Positions 28,777 through 38,400 of a DNA stretch of 64,000 nucleotides are shown in pieces. The stretch lies in assembly GCA_959347345.1 (NCBI GenBank), contig OY365738.1:992001-1056000 (forward strand). The letters are read 5' to 3'. Source of the DNA: an uncultured Amylibacter sp. (GTDB lineage Bacteria; Pseudomonadota; Alphaproteobacteria; Rhodobacterales; Rhodobacteraceae). The notes beneath the pieces were generated by a model that did no database searches, had not been told where the DNA came from, and saw nothing but the letters and a program-made list of their open reading frames with translations. Position 1 is the first letter of the stretch. Every line of letters begins with the position of its first letter. A program made the translations under genes and the position numbers.

Positions 28777-29934
28777 TTCCAATCGCGCCACCGCCTCACT
28801 AATATCCTCCGCGCCGATATTCAACGCGGGCAGCAACCGCACGACATTATCGCTGGCAGGGACACACAGCAACCGCTCTTCATAGCCACGCTTTACCACC
28901 GCCAAATTCGCGCCCTCCACACCCTCTTTACACTGCAACCCACGCATCAAACCAACCCCCCGTGCCTCCACAAACACATCGGGGTAATTGGCGACCAACC
29001 CCTGCAAGGACTGCTCTAAATGCTCGCCTGCCCCACGCACTGCGGACAAAAACCCGTCATTCGCAACCACGCCCATCACGGCTATGCCAACGGCGCACGC
29101 CAACGGATTCCCCCCAAAGGTAGAGCCATGCGTGCCAGCCTTCATCCCCAGCGCGGCCTCGGCAGTCGCCAAAACCGCGCCCAAGGGAAATCCGCCGCCC
29201 AGCCCCTTGGCTATCGCCATAATATCGGGCGTAATCCCCGCCCATTCGTGCGCAAATAACCGCCCCGTGCGCCCCATGCCGCATTGCACTTCGTCCAGTA
29301 TCAGCAGGGCTCCGTGCGTATCACACAGCTCGCGCAATTCGCGCAAATAATCATGCGAGCCAACGCGAATCCCGCCCTCCCCCTGTATCGGTTCAATCAT
29401 AATCGCGGCGGTCGTGTCATCCACGCAAGCCCGCAGAGCCTCCATATCGCCGAACGGAACGGACATAAATCCATCCAGTAACGGCGCGAAACCGTCGACT
29501 AATTTATGCTGTCCCGCCGCCGAAATAGTCGCCAGAGTCCGCCCGTGAAACGACCCGTGGCAGGTGATGATGGTCTTGCGTTTTGTATCGCCCCGTTCAA
29601 AATGATAGCGACGAGCGATTTTCATCGCACCCTCAATCGCTTCCGCCCCCGAATTGGTGAAAAAGGCAGTATCCGCAAAGGTATGTTTGACGAGGATATC
29701 GGCCAAAGTTTGCTGGTTTGGAATGTGGTAGAGGTTGGAAGTGTGCCACAATTTGTCGGCTTGGGTTTTCAATGCTTCGATTAAAACGGGGTGCGAATGG
29801 CCCAGCAATGTCACCCCGACCCCAGCCGCCATGTCTAGGTAGGCGTTGTTTTTATCATCAAACAGCCACGAGCCCTCGCCCCTAACAAAGGACAAATCGG
29901 CGCGGGCATAAACGGGCAGGATGGAAGGGAACAT
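28759..29934 (-). CDS. argD: Acetylornithine aminotransferase
   Basis: A 391-residue PLP enzyme of the class III aminotransferases that makes N-acetylornithine in arginine synthesis and may also act in lysine synthesis. Motifs are AAGVGVTLLGHSHP, FFTNSGAEAIEGAMKIAR, GSFHGRT, LILDEVQCGMGRTG, and the PLP-lysine segment DIMAIAKGLGGGFPLGA. The last codons (Val-Ser-Asp-stop) are part of a heptanucleotide array. It is probably cotranscribed with nothing downstream, since plus-strand genes separate it from argF. Confidence 0.96.
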   Translation of the reverse strand: MFPSILPVYARADLSFVRGEGSWLFDDKNNAYLDMAAGVGVTLLGHSHPVLIEALKTQADKLWHTSNLYHIPNQQTLADILVKHTFADTAFFTNSGAEAIEGAMKIARRYHFERGDTKRKTIITCHGSFHGRTLATISAAGQHKLVDGFAPLLDGFMSVPFGDMEALRACVDDTTAAIMIEPIQGEGGIRVGSHDYLRELRELCDTHGALLILDEVQCGMGRTGRLFAHEWAGITPDIMAIAKGLGGGFPLGAVLATAEAALGMKAGTHGSTFGGNPLACAVGIAVMGVVANDGFLSAVRGAGEHLEQSLQGLVANYPDVFVEARGVGLMRGLQCKEGVEGANLAVVKRGYEERLLCVPASDNVVRLLPALNIGAEDISEAVARLELAVSD

Positions 29935-30128
29935 GTTAGTTGTTAGTTATTAGTTATTAGTTATTAGTTATTAGTTTTTTAGGTGTGGATTTGGCAGTGG
30001 TTCTTTTGCCTATTGTGCGGATTTAGACGCAGATGTCAAGGTTTTTAATGATTAACGATTAATTAATAATAATTAACAATAATTAATGATTAATTAATGG
30101 CTAATTAACAATAATTAACAATAATTAA
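29935..30128. repeat. AT-rich repeat stretch between argD and tadA
   Basis: Bases 29935-29974 are TTAGTTA heptamers directly upstream of the argD start. Bases 30045-30128 are irregular units of AATTAACAAT, AATTAAT and TAATGATTAA. No coding signal is seen in the 200 bp. Confidence 0.75.
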
Positions 30129-30135
30129 TAACTAA

Positions 30136-30585
30136 TTAATCCCGCAATCCCGCAAAAAACCCAACCAACAATTCCTCCGCCGCCTCCGCCCCAATCCCAT
30201 CATACACCTCTGGTTTGTGATGACACTGGGCGTGGCTGAACACCCGCGCCCCGCCCGCAACCCCGCCTGATTTAGCGTCAGACGCGCCGTAATACAACCG
30301 CGCTATCCGAGCCGCCGATATCGCGCCCGCGCACATCGCACACGGCTCTAACGTCACGTATAAGTCCGCGCCAGCCAGCCTATCATCGCCCAATGCCACG
30401 CAAGCCAGCCTAATCGCCAGCATTTCGGCATGGGCGGTCGGGTCGTTATCACCGCGGACTCGGTTGCCCGCCTGCGCCAAAATCACTCCGTCTTTGACGA
30501 TAACCGCGCCAACGGGGACTTCGCCTCGCTCGGCGGCCGCACGGGCTTCGCCCAACGCAATATCCATATAATTCCTAAATACCAT
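30136..30585 (-). CDS. tadA: tRNA-specific adenosine deaminase
   Basis: A 149-residue zinc deaminase that converts A34 to inosine in tRNA-Arg(ACG). The zinc and catalytic motifs are HAE at residues 52-54 and PCAMC at 81-85, with the typical GEVPVGAVIV near the N-terminus and VFSHAQCHHKPEV later. I chose the ATG at 30585; an ATG at 30567 with a better placed AGGA would shorten it by six residues. Divergent from the pseudouridine synthase gene, 54 bp apart. Confidence 0.93.
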   Translation of the reverse strand: MVFRNYMDIALGEARAAAERGEVPVGAVIVKDGVILAQAGNRVRGDNDPTAHAEMLAIRLACVALGDDRLAGADLYVTLEPCAMCAGAISAARIARLYYGASDAKSGGVAGGARVFSHAQCHHKPEVYDGIGAEAAEELLVGFFAGLRD

Positions 30586-30639
30586 TTTGTTTAGCCTTTT
30601 TGCCCTTGCTCTGCCCGCGTTTATAGCGCATGATGGGGT

Positions 30640-31401
30640 ATGAGCCAATACTCCCCAGAACAAAACCCCGAAAACGACCTGCCCGCCGAAATAGCGGGGG
30701 ATGGCACGGAACGTATCGCCAAACGGCTGGCACGGGCGGGGATAGCGTCCAGGCGTGAGGTTGAACGGATGATTGAACAAGGGCGGATTCGTCTGAATGG
30801 CAAGGTTTTGACGCAGGCGGGGGTGAAAATAGGCGACAGCGACCGCGTGGAAATAGACGGCAAGCCCGCGCCGATGGCTGCACCGACCCAAATCTGGCGG
30901 TATCATAAGCCAACGGGGTTGGTCAGTACGACCCGCGATGAACAGGGGCGGGCGACTATTTTTGATTATTTACCGCACGGGTTGCCACGGGTGATGTCGG
31001 TTGGGCGGTTGGATATTAACTCGGAAGGGTTGCTGTTATTAACGAACGATGGCGCGTTAAAACGCCGTTTGGAGCATCCAAAGAACGGCTGGCGGCGGCA
31101 ATATCGCGTGCGTGTGCATGGGCGGATAACAGAGGCTCGGCTGGATCCGTTGCGCCGTGGGTTGCGGATTGATGGGGAGCAGTTTCAGCCGATAAGCGTG
31201 CGGTTTGAACGGCAGCAGGGTGCGAATGCTTGGTTGTTTTTGGAACTGCGGGAGGGGAAAAATCGGGAGATTCGGCGGGCGTTAGAGCATGTCGGGCTGG
31301 TGGTGAATCGGTTAATACGGGTGTCTTATGGGCCGTTTGAGTTGGGGAATTTGGAACGTGGTGGGGTGGAGCGGGTGGCGGATTTAACGATTAGTGATTA
31401 A
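30640..31401 (+). CDS. rluB: Pseudouridine synthase of the RsuA/RluB family
   Basis: A 253-residue enzyme that modifies 23S rRNA (RluB type most likely). An N-terminal S4 RNA-binding domain (RIAKRLARAGIASRREVERM, residues 25-44) is followed by the catalytic domain with MSVGRLDINSEGLLLLTNDG (119-138), Asp125 being the nucleophile, and GKNREIRRALEHVGL. The end, ISD-stop, is supplied by a TTAGTGA unit. The tadA-rluB divergent pair is common in alphaproteobacteria. Confidence 0.92.
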   Translation: MSQYSPEQNPENDLPAEIAGDGTERIAKRLARAGIASRREVERMIEQGRIRLNGKVLTQAGVKIGDSDRVEIDGKPAPMAAPTQIWRYHKPTGLVSTTRDEQGRATIFDYLPHGLPRVMSVGRLDINSEGLLLLTNDGALKRRLEHPKNGWRRQYRVRVHGRITEARLDPLRRGLRIDGEQFQPISVRFERQQGANAWLFLELREGKNREIRRALEHVGLVVNRLIRVSYGPFELGNLERGGVERVADLTISD

Positions 31402-31406
31402 TTATT

Positions 31407-32186
31407 TTAGATATTGAAACGGTCGAAATAATCATCAATTTCTTTTCGCATAGTGACCCCTGCACGTTCAAAACATCCTAATAAATCGGTATAAGTCCCT
31501 TTACCCCCTAGAAAATCCCAAAACTCCTCTGCAACCAATAATTCCTTATCTAAATCCATCATTCCCCGTGCCGTCCAGCGTTTATAGGGGTTGGGTTCAT
31601 AAGGGTTGTAGGGCATCGCAATAATACCATGCACAGAGGCTTTAGGGTATTCGTATAAATAAACTGCACACCATTTTAAAAGCGTTCGCTTGAATCCCGC
31701 AAACTCCCCTGTATTTGGTTTCGGGGATTTTATATCAATAAGATAAATTTCCCCTTCGTGGGATTCTAAAAACACATCTTGTTTAGTTGGTTTCACCTTT
31801 ATAGGTTCCCCCGAATGACAAACAGCTCTTATCCGTTCAACTTCGGCTTCTTTATTTGGCTCTGCGTCTGCATTTTCCAGCGAAGTCATAATTTCTTCTA
31901 TTACTTGTTGAGAGCCACTTGACAGAGTCCGACCAGTTTTAACACTATGATTGGCAACTTTGAATCTTGGCGACGCAAGCGCCACTGCAACAGGTTCAAA
32001 AATTGTTGTGCCAAAGTTCGTATTCAAAGAATGAATAAACGAATAAAGGGCAAGCCTATCACCACCCAAAAGGTGCGTATGAAACGGCATGACTGCTGGT
32101 TCAGGATTATGATTTTGAAATTTATTTCGCAAGCTATTTGTAATTGTTTGTTCAATACTTTGTTTTTGCGTGTTCGTTAAAGCCAT
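31407..32186 (-). CDS. Type II restriction endonuclease, TdeIII-like
   Basis: A 259-residue predicted restriction enzyme resembling the TdeIII/MjaII family, whose characterised members are reported to cut GGNCC. The PD-(D/E)xK-like core is visible as Asp137 (KQDVFLES), then EIYLIDIKSPKPN with Asp151 and Lys153. The N-terminal MPFHTHLLGGDRLALYSFIH with NTNFGTTIFEPVA is family-like. It is encoded 3 bp after the methyltransferase stop, on the same strand, as expected for a restriction-modification pair. Specificity is inferred from family membership, not visible in the sequence. Confidence 0.8.
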   Translation of the reverse strand: MALTNTQKQSIEQTITNSLRNKFQNHNPEPAVMPFHTHLLGGDRLALYSFIHSLNTNFGTTIFEPVAVALASPRFKVANHSVKTGRTLSSGSQQVIEEIMTSLENADAEPNKEAEVERIRAVCHSGEPIKVKPTKQDVFLESHEGEIYLIDIKSPKPNTGEFAGFKRTLLKWCAVYLYEYPKASVHGIIAMPYNPYEPNPYKRWTARGMMDLDKELLVAEEFWDFLGGKGTYTDLLGCFERAGVTMRKEIDDYFDRFNI

Positions 32187-32189
32187 TTT

Positions 32190-33767
32190 TTATATCCTTT
32201 TAAGATGAAAAATCATCTCGCTATAAGCCATTTTTGCCCGCTCTGTCCTGTTCAAAACAGGGCGTTTATGCTGATGCACAATTTTCATCCCCGCACCTTT
32301 GGCTATATCTGGATAAAGATTATGTTTATCATTCGCCACCAAAAACACATCAAAATCATCAACCATATACTTCCGCGCATTGTTCAACACCGCAGTAATT
32401 CCGCGAGCATAGGCGGCCCGAGCCTCTGCCCCTTGACCGCGAAACATAGGGCCAATTTCGCTCTCATCATTGCGTTCAAACCCAAACAAATCATAGGCAT
32501 AAGCATGCTGTTCGTGATAATCTATCAATCCAACATAGGGCGGACTGGAAAAAATACCCTTGATTTTCTTACCATTTAATAACGCCCCCAGCTCTTTATT
32601 CCCTTTATTCACCCCTTCAAATATATCAACGGATTGCGCATCCCCCTTCAAACAATGCTGAAAACAATCTTTGCGTAGCTTGGAATACTCATAAAGCCGA
32701 TTTGCGGTATCCTCGGAATAACGTTTCCACCAGCTCATCATAGAAAAAAGCGGCTTGCAGATTTTGCCATGTTTCGCACAATAATAGGGCGTAAGCACAG
32801 GGTTTTTTAATGTCCCCAAATCAGAGTGCGTGGTTGCCCGACACGACCGCATTACACGGCTTAAAATGATTGAAATAACTCGTTTTATCGGCGTGGTTTC
32901 AATCTGTTTCAATTGGTCAAAAGCAAAATGGATTTCTTTTTTAACGGGGTCTAAATACCATTTTTCTATAAACCCATCGCCTTGCGGAGTATAGGGATTG
33001 ATGTCATATTTTTTCGCTATATCCCTGTAAATCTGCAAAAATTCTTCGGTTTTAGCGGGGGCGTAGGTTGATTCATCTATAGCTTTGGTGTGTAAATCGC
33101 GTTTATATTGGGGCGAGGGAAAATGTTTTTTATTAAAAATACTTAACGCAGTTTGCACCTCTTCATCAAAATCAATAATGCCAAGGCTTGCGCTATATTT
33201 TTGCAATGCGCAGGTTATTTTGTGAATTTCGGTTTGTAAGTCGGGAAAGGAAATCCGCCCTATTTTGACATTAACAATTAAAGAATTAAAGGCGGAAATA
33301 TCAATACCGATGGCGTGAATTCCCAACTCGCTCGCCTGAACAAGGGTTGTGCCACTGCCCGCAAACGGATCAAGGATAATATCCCCTGCGGTAAAACACG
33401 CGGTGGGTTTGAATTCATCTGTGTGGTCGTCGATAAAATACTCCACCAATTGGGGGATGAATTTGCCTTTATAGGGGTGGAGGCGGTGGACGTGTTTGGT
33501 CGTGTCGCTTTCCTTTAATTGGTCAAAGGACAGATGCCAGTTCAAATCATCGCCCAGCTTTTTCTGCCAATCTTGCGAGCGTTTTGCCGAATAGGTTTCG
33601 TAATATGCAATCAGCTCGTCTTTATGGACTGCCCGTGCTCCGTCTTTGTTGTAATCGTGGATTTTACCGTATTGTATAAGGTAGGAGATATTTGAATGTG
33701 TTACGGATTTATTCAAATAACCGCTTGCCCATTGGCTTGCTTCTTTTATGGTTAAGAGCGCGGTCAT
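32190..33767 (-). CDS. DNA methyltransferase, probably N4-cytosine, of the restriction-modification pair
   Basis: A 525-residue site-specific methyltransferase. The SAM motif I is DPFAGSGTTL (residues 133-142) and the catalytic motif IV is SSPPY (407-411), the form usual for N4-cytosine enzymes. Motif I precedes motif IV with about 270 residues between, so the target-recognition region probably sits in the middle. The N-terminal about 60 residues look like a helix-turn-helix (LLTIKEASQWASGYL with NISYLIQYGKI). It should protect host DNA from the nuclease encoded 3 bp downstream. Confidence 0.85.
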   Translation of the reverse strand: MTALLTIKEASQWASGYLNKSVTHSNISYLIQYGKIHDYNKDGARAVHKDELIAYYETYSAKRSQDWQKKLGDDLNWHLSFDQLKESDTTKHVHRLHPYKGKFIPQLVEYFIDDHTDEFKPTACFTAGDIILDPFAGSGTTLVQASELGIHAIGIDISAFNSLIVNVKIGRISFPDLQTEIHKITCALQKYSASLGIIDFDEEVQTALSIFNKKHFPSPQYKRDLHTKAIDESTYAPAKTEEFLQIYRDIAKKYDINPYTPQGDGFIEKWYLDPVKKEIHFAFDQLKQIETTPIKRVISIILSRVMRSCRATTHSDLGTLKNPVLTPYYCAKHGKICKPLFSMMSWWKRYSEDTANRLYEYSKLRKDCFQHCLKGDAQSVDIFEGVNKGNKELGALLNGKKIKGIFSSPPYVGLIDYHEQHAYAYDLFGFERNDESEIGPMFRGQGAEARAAYARGITAVLNNARKYMVDDFDVFLVANDKHNLYPDIAKGAGMKIVHQHKRPVLNRTERAKMAYSEMIFHLKRI

Positions 33768-33875
33768 TATTTGATTTTGCCTTTGGCAGAGTTTGATTTG
33801 TTATGATGGGGACTTTACCGACTTATTTCATAAAGTCAAACCCTTTTTCACAAATAACCAAAAAATCGTTAATCG

Positions 33876-35462
33876 CTAATAATTCACCGCCACAAACCCG
33901 CCAGCATACCCCTGCCGTGCGCCCTCATCACTGACAAACGCGCCAACAGCACCCAATGCACCGATGAGCCCGCTCATCTGTCCGCCCGATACAATCACCG
34001 CGCGCTCTTGGGAAGAATACCGCCGATGCTCTGCCCTGCCCGTTATCACGCCCAGTTCATCAAACCCTCCATCCAACGCGAAACTACCATTCAGTCCACC
34101 TGCCTCCACAGTCCGTGGCAAATCCACCACCCCAGACACTTTCTTACCCTCAAAATCCACATCCAGCGCGAAATCCACATGCACATTATTATCCGAAACT
34201 GCATCAATCTTTACGCCCAATATCCCATCCCAAGTGGCGGATAGCGGGGCATCCACCGCCCGCTCTGGCAAAAGCCCGCCCAAATCCGACTCCGAATCAA
34301 GCCCAGCATAATATCGCCGCGTTCCATCATCAGACTGCACATGATAATAATAGACATCAATCTCTATATCACTCAAATGTTCCATAGAAACACTGTCATA
34401 CCTCGCCGTCCATCCATCTGGCTGAGGGTTCGTATCAAACTTGTCAAAGATAAACCCGTTTTGGGTAAGGTTGGGCAGCTGTTTTGCCACAAGCGGGGTG
34501 GCAAAGCTCTGCGCCCACGCGGGGCCCGTTGGGTTGGCAAAAACACTGGCACAGAGGGGGTCATCCACGCTATCCGCATTGGCACAACTCTCAATAAAAT
34601 CGGCGCGGTCTGAGGAATAATCTGCCAAATTGCAAATCACACCAAGCGGGTTTTCATCGCAAATATGCGCGACAATCTGACCCGAGCACAGACCACTGCC
34701 CGCGTTGGACAGCACACTGCAAAACGCGACTCGCTGGTCGCGCCCAGTTTCATAGCCCGTTTCACATCCCGCCCCAAAGGGGTTCAAAATACACCCATCG
34801 TTCAAAATCGCGGCGGTGCAATAGCCAAGGCTGGCATTACCCTCCATTGCGCAAAATTCGTTATGAAGCGTGCGCCCTAATTGATAGCCCCCATCCCGAA
34901 CGCACTCCTTGCTAAAGGGGGTGAGGATACACGGGCGCAAGGCAACCGCTCGCACACAACGGGGGTGATTGATATTTTGATAGGCAGAGCAGGTGACGGC
35001 GTGTTCGGTTTGCGCACCCTCCGCATCATCACAAACCGCCAAAAACGGGTCATAATCACAGGCGGCAAGCAACCCCGAAACGCAGTTTGGGTCTTGCGAA
35101 TTGCGCTCAATCGTGCAAAAATCAATACGGCTTTCGCGAACGGAGGTGAATTGGGTCCCACAATCCAATTCCAGATTAAACGGGTCGAGCAAACACGGAT
35201 ATTGGCGCACGGGTTTTTCGCATCGCGTATCACTGGCATTCACCCCGACAGAGCAAAACGCCAGCAAATCATCGGCTTTGATTTTGCGTTCTGCCTCGCA
35301 AGCGGGGTTGGATAAATTGGTAATATCGGTGCAGGAGGTACTGGCACCCTCGCCAAAGCTAAAGGTACTACCCGCGCAGGCGGTTATGAAAAATAACCCT
35401 ATCAATACCGCCAAAAGACGGGCGAGGGATGTTGGTTTAGGTTGGGTTGGTTTGATGTACAT
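33876..35462 (-). CDS. Cysteine-repeat lipoprotein 6 of the array (528 residues)
   Basis: Last gene of the lipoprotein array. The signal peptide ends ITAC with Cys29, and AAGGAGA lies eight bases before the start. About five four-cysteine modules (CLLDPF, CDYDPF, CILTPF, CILNPF, CDENPL) plus a divergent first one fill residues about 45-320. One C-terminal beta-rich domain follows, with RRYYAGLDSESDLGGLLP, ATWDGIL and MSGLIGALGAVGAFVSDEG, ending YAGGFVAVNY. It is more diverged from the others than they are from each other. Probably exported to the outer membrane, with disulfides formed in the periplasm. Its ligand or partner is unknown. The stop lies in a TTAGCGATTAACGATT repeat. Confidence 0.82.
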   Translation of the reverse strand: MYIKPTQPKPTSLARLLAVLIGLFFITACAGSTFSFGEGASTSCTDITNLSNPACEAERKIKADDLLAFCSVGVNASDTRCEKPVRQYPCLLDPFNLELDCGTQFTSVRESRIDFCTIERNSQDPNCVSGLLAACDYDPFLAVCDDAEGAQTEHAVTCSAYQNINHPRCVRAVALRPCILTPFSKECVRDGGYQLGRTLHNEFCAMEGNASLGYCTAAILNDGCILNPFGAGCETGYETGRDQRVAFCSVLSNAGSGLCSGQIVAHICDENPLGVICNLADYSSDRADFIESCANADSVDDPLCASVFANPTGPAWAQSFATPLVAKQLPNLTQNGFIFDKFDTNPQPDGWTARYDSVSMEHLSDIEIDVYYYHVQSDDGTRRYYAGLDSESDLGGLLPERAVDAPLSATWDGILGVKIDAVSDNNVHVDFALDVDFEGKKVSGVVDLPRTVEAGGLNGSFALDGGFDELGVITGRAEHRRYSSQERAVIVSGGQMSGLIGALGAVGAFVSDEGARQGYAGGFVAVNY

Positions 35463-35494
35463 TGGGGTCTCCTTTTTTATACATGGTTTATTAT

Positions 35495-38400
35495 TTATTC
35501 GCTTGGGGGGCGGGCGATAAACCCGCCAGCAAAGCCGTATCTACTACCGACTACGTCACTGACAAACACGCCGATTGCGCCCGTTTGCCCTATCAAACCA
35601 TGGACTATTCCAGGAGTCTCGCTAGCTCGTGTAAAGTATCTCACACTGCCAGTAATAATACCTTGCGCATCAAATTCAGCATTGAAAACGTAAGCGTCCA
35701 ATTCAGGCGGATGATCAACAGTAAGGGTTCTGTTAAAAAGATCGACTCTGAAACTAACGGGTTTTGGCGTTTCCATATTGGTTGCATGAAGCCAGCCCTG
35801 CCAAGTTACCTCTGCATTTAATTCCACATCGGGCTTTACCAGTGGCGCACCCAAATTCACGCCAGAGAACAACCCCGCGTAATAGCGGGTTGCACCATCA
35901 GCAGGCGTATATTGAAAAAAGCCAACACCATTCCCGCTATCGCTGGGTTTGCTGCCCGCCAAATCCGCACCGCCCGCACCATTACGCAAATTCAAAGTAT
36001 GCACAATCGGCGGCGCACGCCTTGTATCGCGCAAATCACCGACATCCAATCCGTCCTGCGTGCCAAGCAGAAATCTGTTGCCTGTATCAGCCACGCTCGC
36101 CACCGTCGCGGGGTGGGTGTCCAAACTACGCGTCCAACGCGCCGAGGTTACACGGGCATTAACCTCTGCACAAAGCGAATGATTTTGATTGCCCGCAGTC
36201 GCGCAAAAACCAATACGTTCCGTGCGGGTTGAAGCATAAGCATCAAGGCTACACCCCTGCCCAAAAGGGTTGATAGAACAAGCAGACGAGGCACAAACAT
36301 CATCCAGAGCATTCGCGCCCCTGGCACACCAATCTATCCGCAACTCCCGCGCCTTCGTATAACCAGCACCACAGGTATAATGGAAAGGCAAGCTGACACA
36401 TGGATCGGCCGCGACCGCATCATCGCAATAGGAGTGGTTTGCATTATTCCCATAGCCACAGAATTTGGATGTAAAATCCGCGCAAATGGGGTTTGTCAGA
36501 TTTACCGATGGGGTGCAAAAAGCCTTACGATTGGCGCGGAGGGTGTCAAAATCACTGCCACACCCCACGCCAAACGGATTGCCGATACAAGGGGTTTTGG
36601 CAACTGTGGCTGTGCAAGTATTGCTGGTGGCATTGTTATCGGTTCGGCAGAAATCACGGCGTAAATCATCAAACCGTGCATCGCAAGGGGAGGCAAAAGG
36701 GGTTGCCGTGCAAATGGCGATAATCGCGGGGGCGCAAAACTCGGTTTGCCGATTGGCGGGTTTCTGGCAAAACGACCAGCGGCGCTCCCGTTCAAGTTTA
36801 AAATCTTCGCCACACTCCGCACCATAAGGGTTGCCAACACAGGCATCCTCCGCCACGATATGACGACAGGCGGGTTTGAGTGCGTTATCGAAAAAACTGC
36901 AAGTAAATTTGGTTTCTGGTTCGGCGAGAAAACCGCCAGAATAGCCCTGTGCCACACCCGCATTGCTGATAAACGCCCCGATTGCGCCCCCCTCGCCTAT
37001 CAACCCTGTAACGACTCCTGCACTGGCGACGGAATCCAGCTCTAAATTAACCGTTCCTTGCAAAAAGCCCGCAACATTAAAGGTGGCATCAAATGTGTAA
37101 CGCCCCGTATCCTTTGTCGCATTACCAACAAACGTTCTGTCGGCAAAATTAACATCAAATTCAATCGGGATCTTATACCCCGAATAAGTTGAATCAAAAA
37201 ATCCTTCCCAAATCGCGCTGAGTGCCTCGCCCTCGGCAGGCAATTCTAACAGTGCACCCCCAATGGCAGTCGATACTAACCCTGCGTAATAACGCGTTTC
37301 GCCATCAGGCGGGGTATATTGAAAATACCCATAACCATCGGTGAAAAATCCTCCTTCCACGTTAATAGAGCTACTAGACCAAACTTCCGGGAATCTTTCA
37401 TCAGGAAACAAATCACCCGCATCCAAATAATTTTCTCCGCCAAGCAAAAATTTATTGCCTGTATCGGCTCTGCTGGGTGCCGATGCTGGATGGGTATCAA
37501 GGCTGTGCGCCCAAAGTGCCGATGTTGGGGTGGCAAGTACCACTTCGCAAAACGTGTGGTTTTTATTGACCGCCTGCGTACAAAAGCTCAGGCGATTTAT
37601 CCGCGCTTTATAGTAGACCCTACAGCCCTGCCCAAACGGATTTCGCGCACAGGCATTAACAGCGCACAGCGCATCAGTCGCATTCGTACCTTGGGTGCAC
37701 CAAGCAACACGATTGAGTCGCGCGGTATAATAATTATTACCACAGCCAGATTGAAAAGGGTTGGATAGGCAAGAATCATTCGCAACGGCTTCGGCACAAA
37801 AGGCAAGCCTTACATTATTCCTATCGGTACAAAATTTGAACGCGAAATCAGTGCAAAGGGGATTACCCGCGTTTGCCTCAATAATGCAAAAATCATAGCG
37901 TTCGGCACGGGTGATGTCAAAATGGCTATAGCAATCTTCATAGGGGAATCTAAGGCAATGATTATCGTCATACGCAGATTTACATATTGGCAGATTAACA
38001 TTATCACCGATAGAGCAAAAGGCAAAGCGGTTATCACGTGCGGTGTTAAACCGATAGCCACAGGCATCGTCAAAAGGGTCACCAATACAAGGGGTGGTGG
38101 CGACTGCCGCCTCACATGTATCACTGGTGGCGTTGCCATCGCGGGTGCAAAAATCGGTAATCGCAGGGGTGCAAAACTCGGTTTGCAGATTCGCGGGTAG
38201 AAGGCAAAACCGCGTGCGGTAACCCCGTGCTGAATCAAAATCACTGCCACACTTCGCACCATAAGGGTTGCCAACACAGGCATCCTGCGCCACGATAGCA
38301 CGGCAGGCGGGCATGGTCGCGTGATTCTTTTGCCAGCAATAATCTTTACTTGGGGGTTCGGCGATAAACCCACCAGAATAGCCCGCCGCCACACCCGCAT

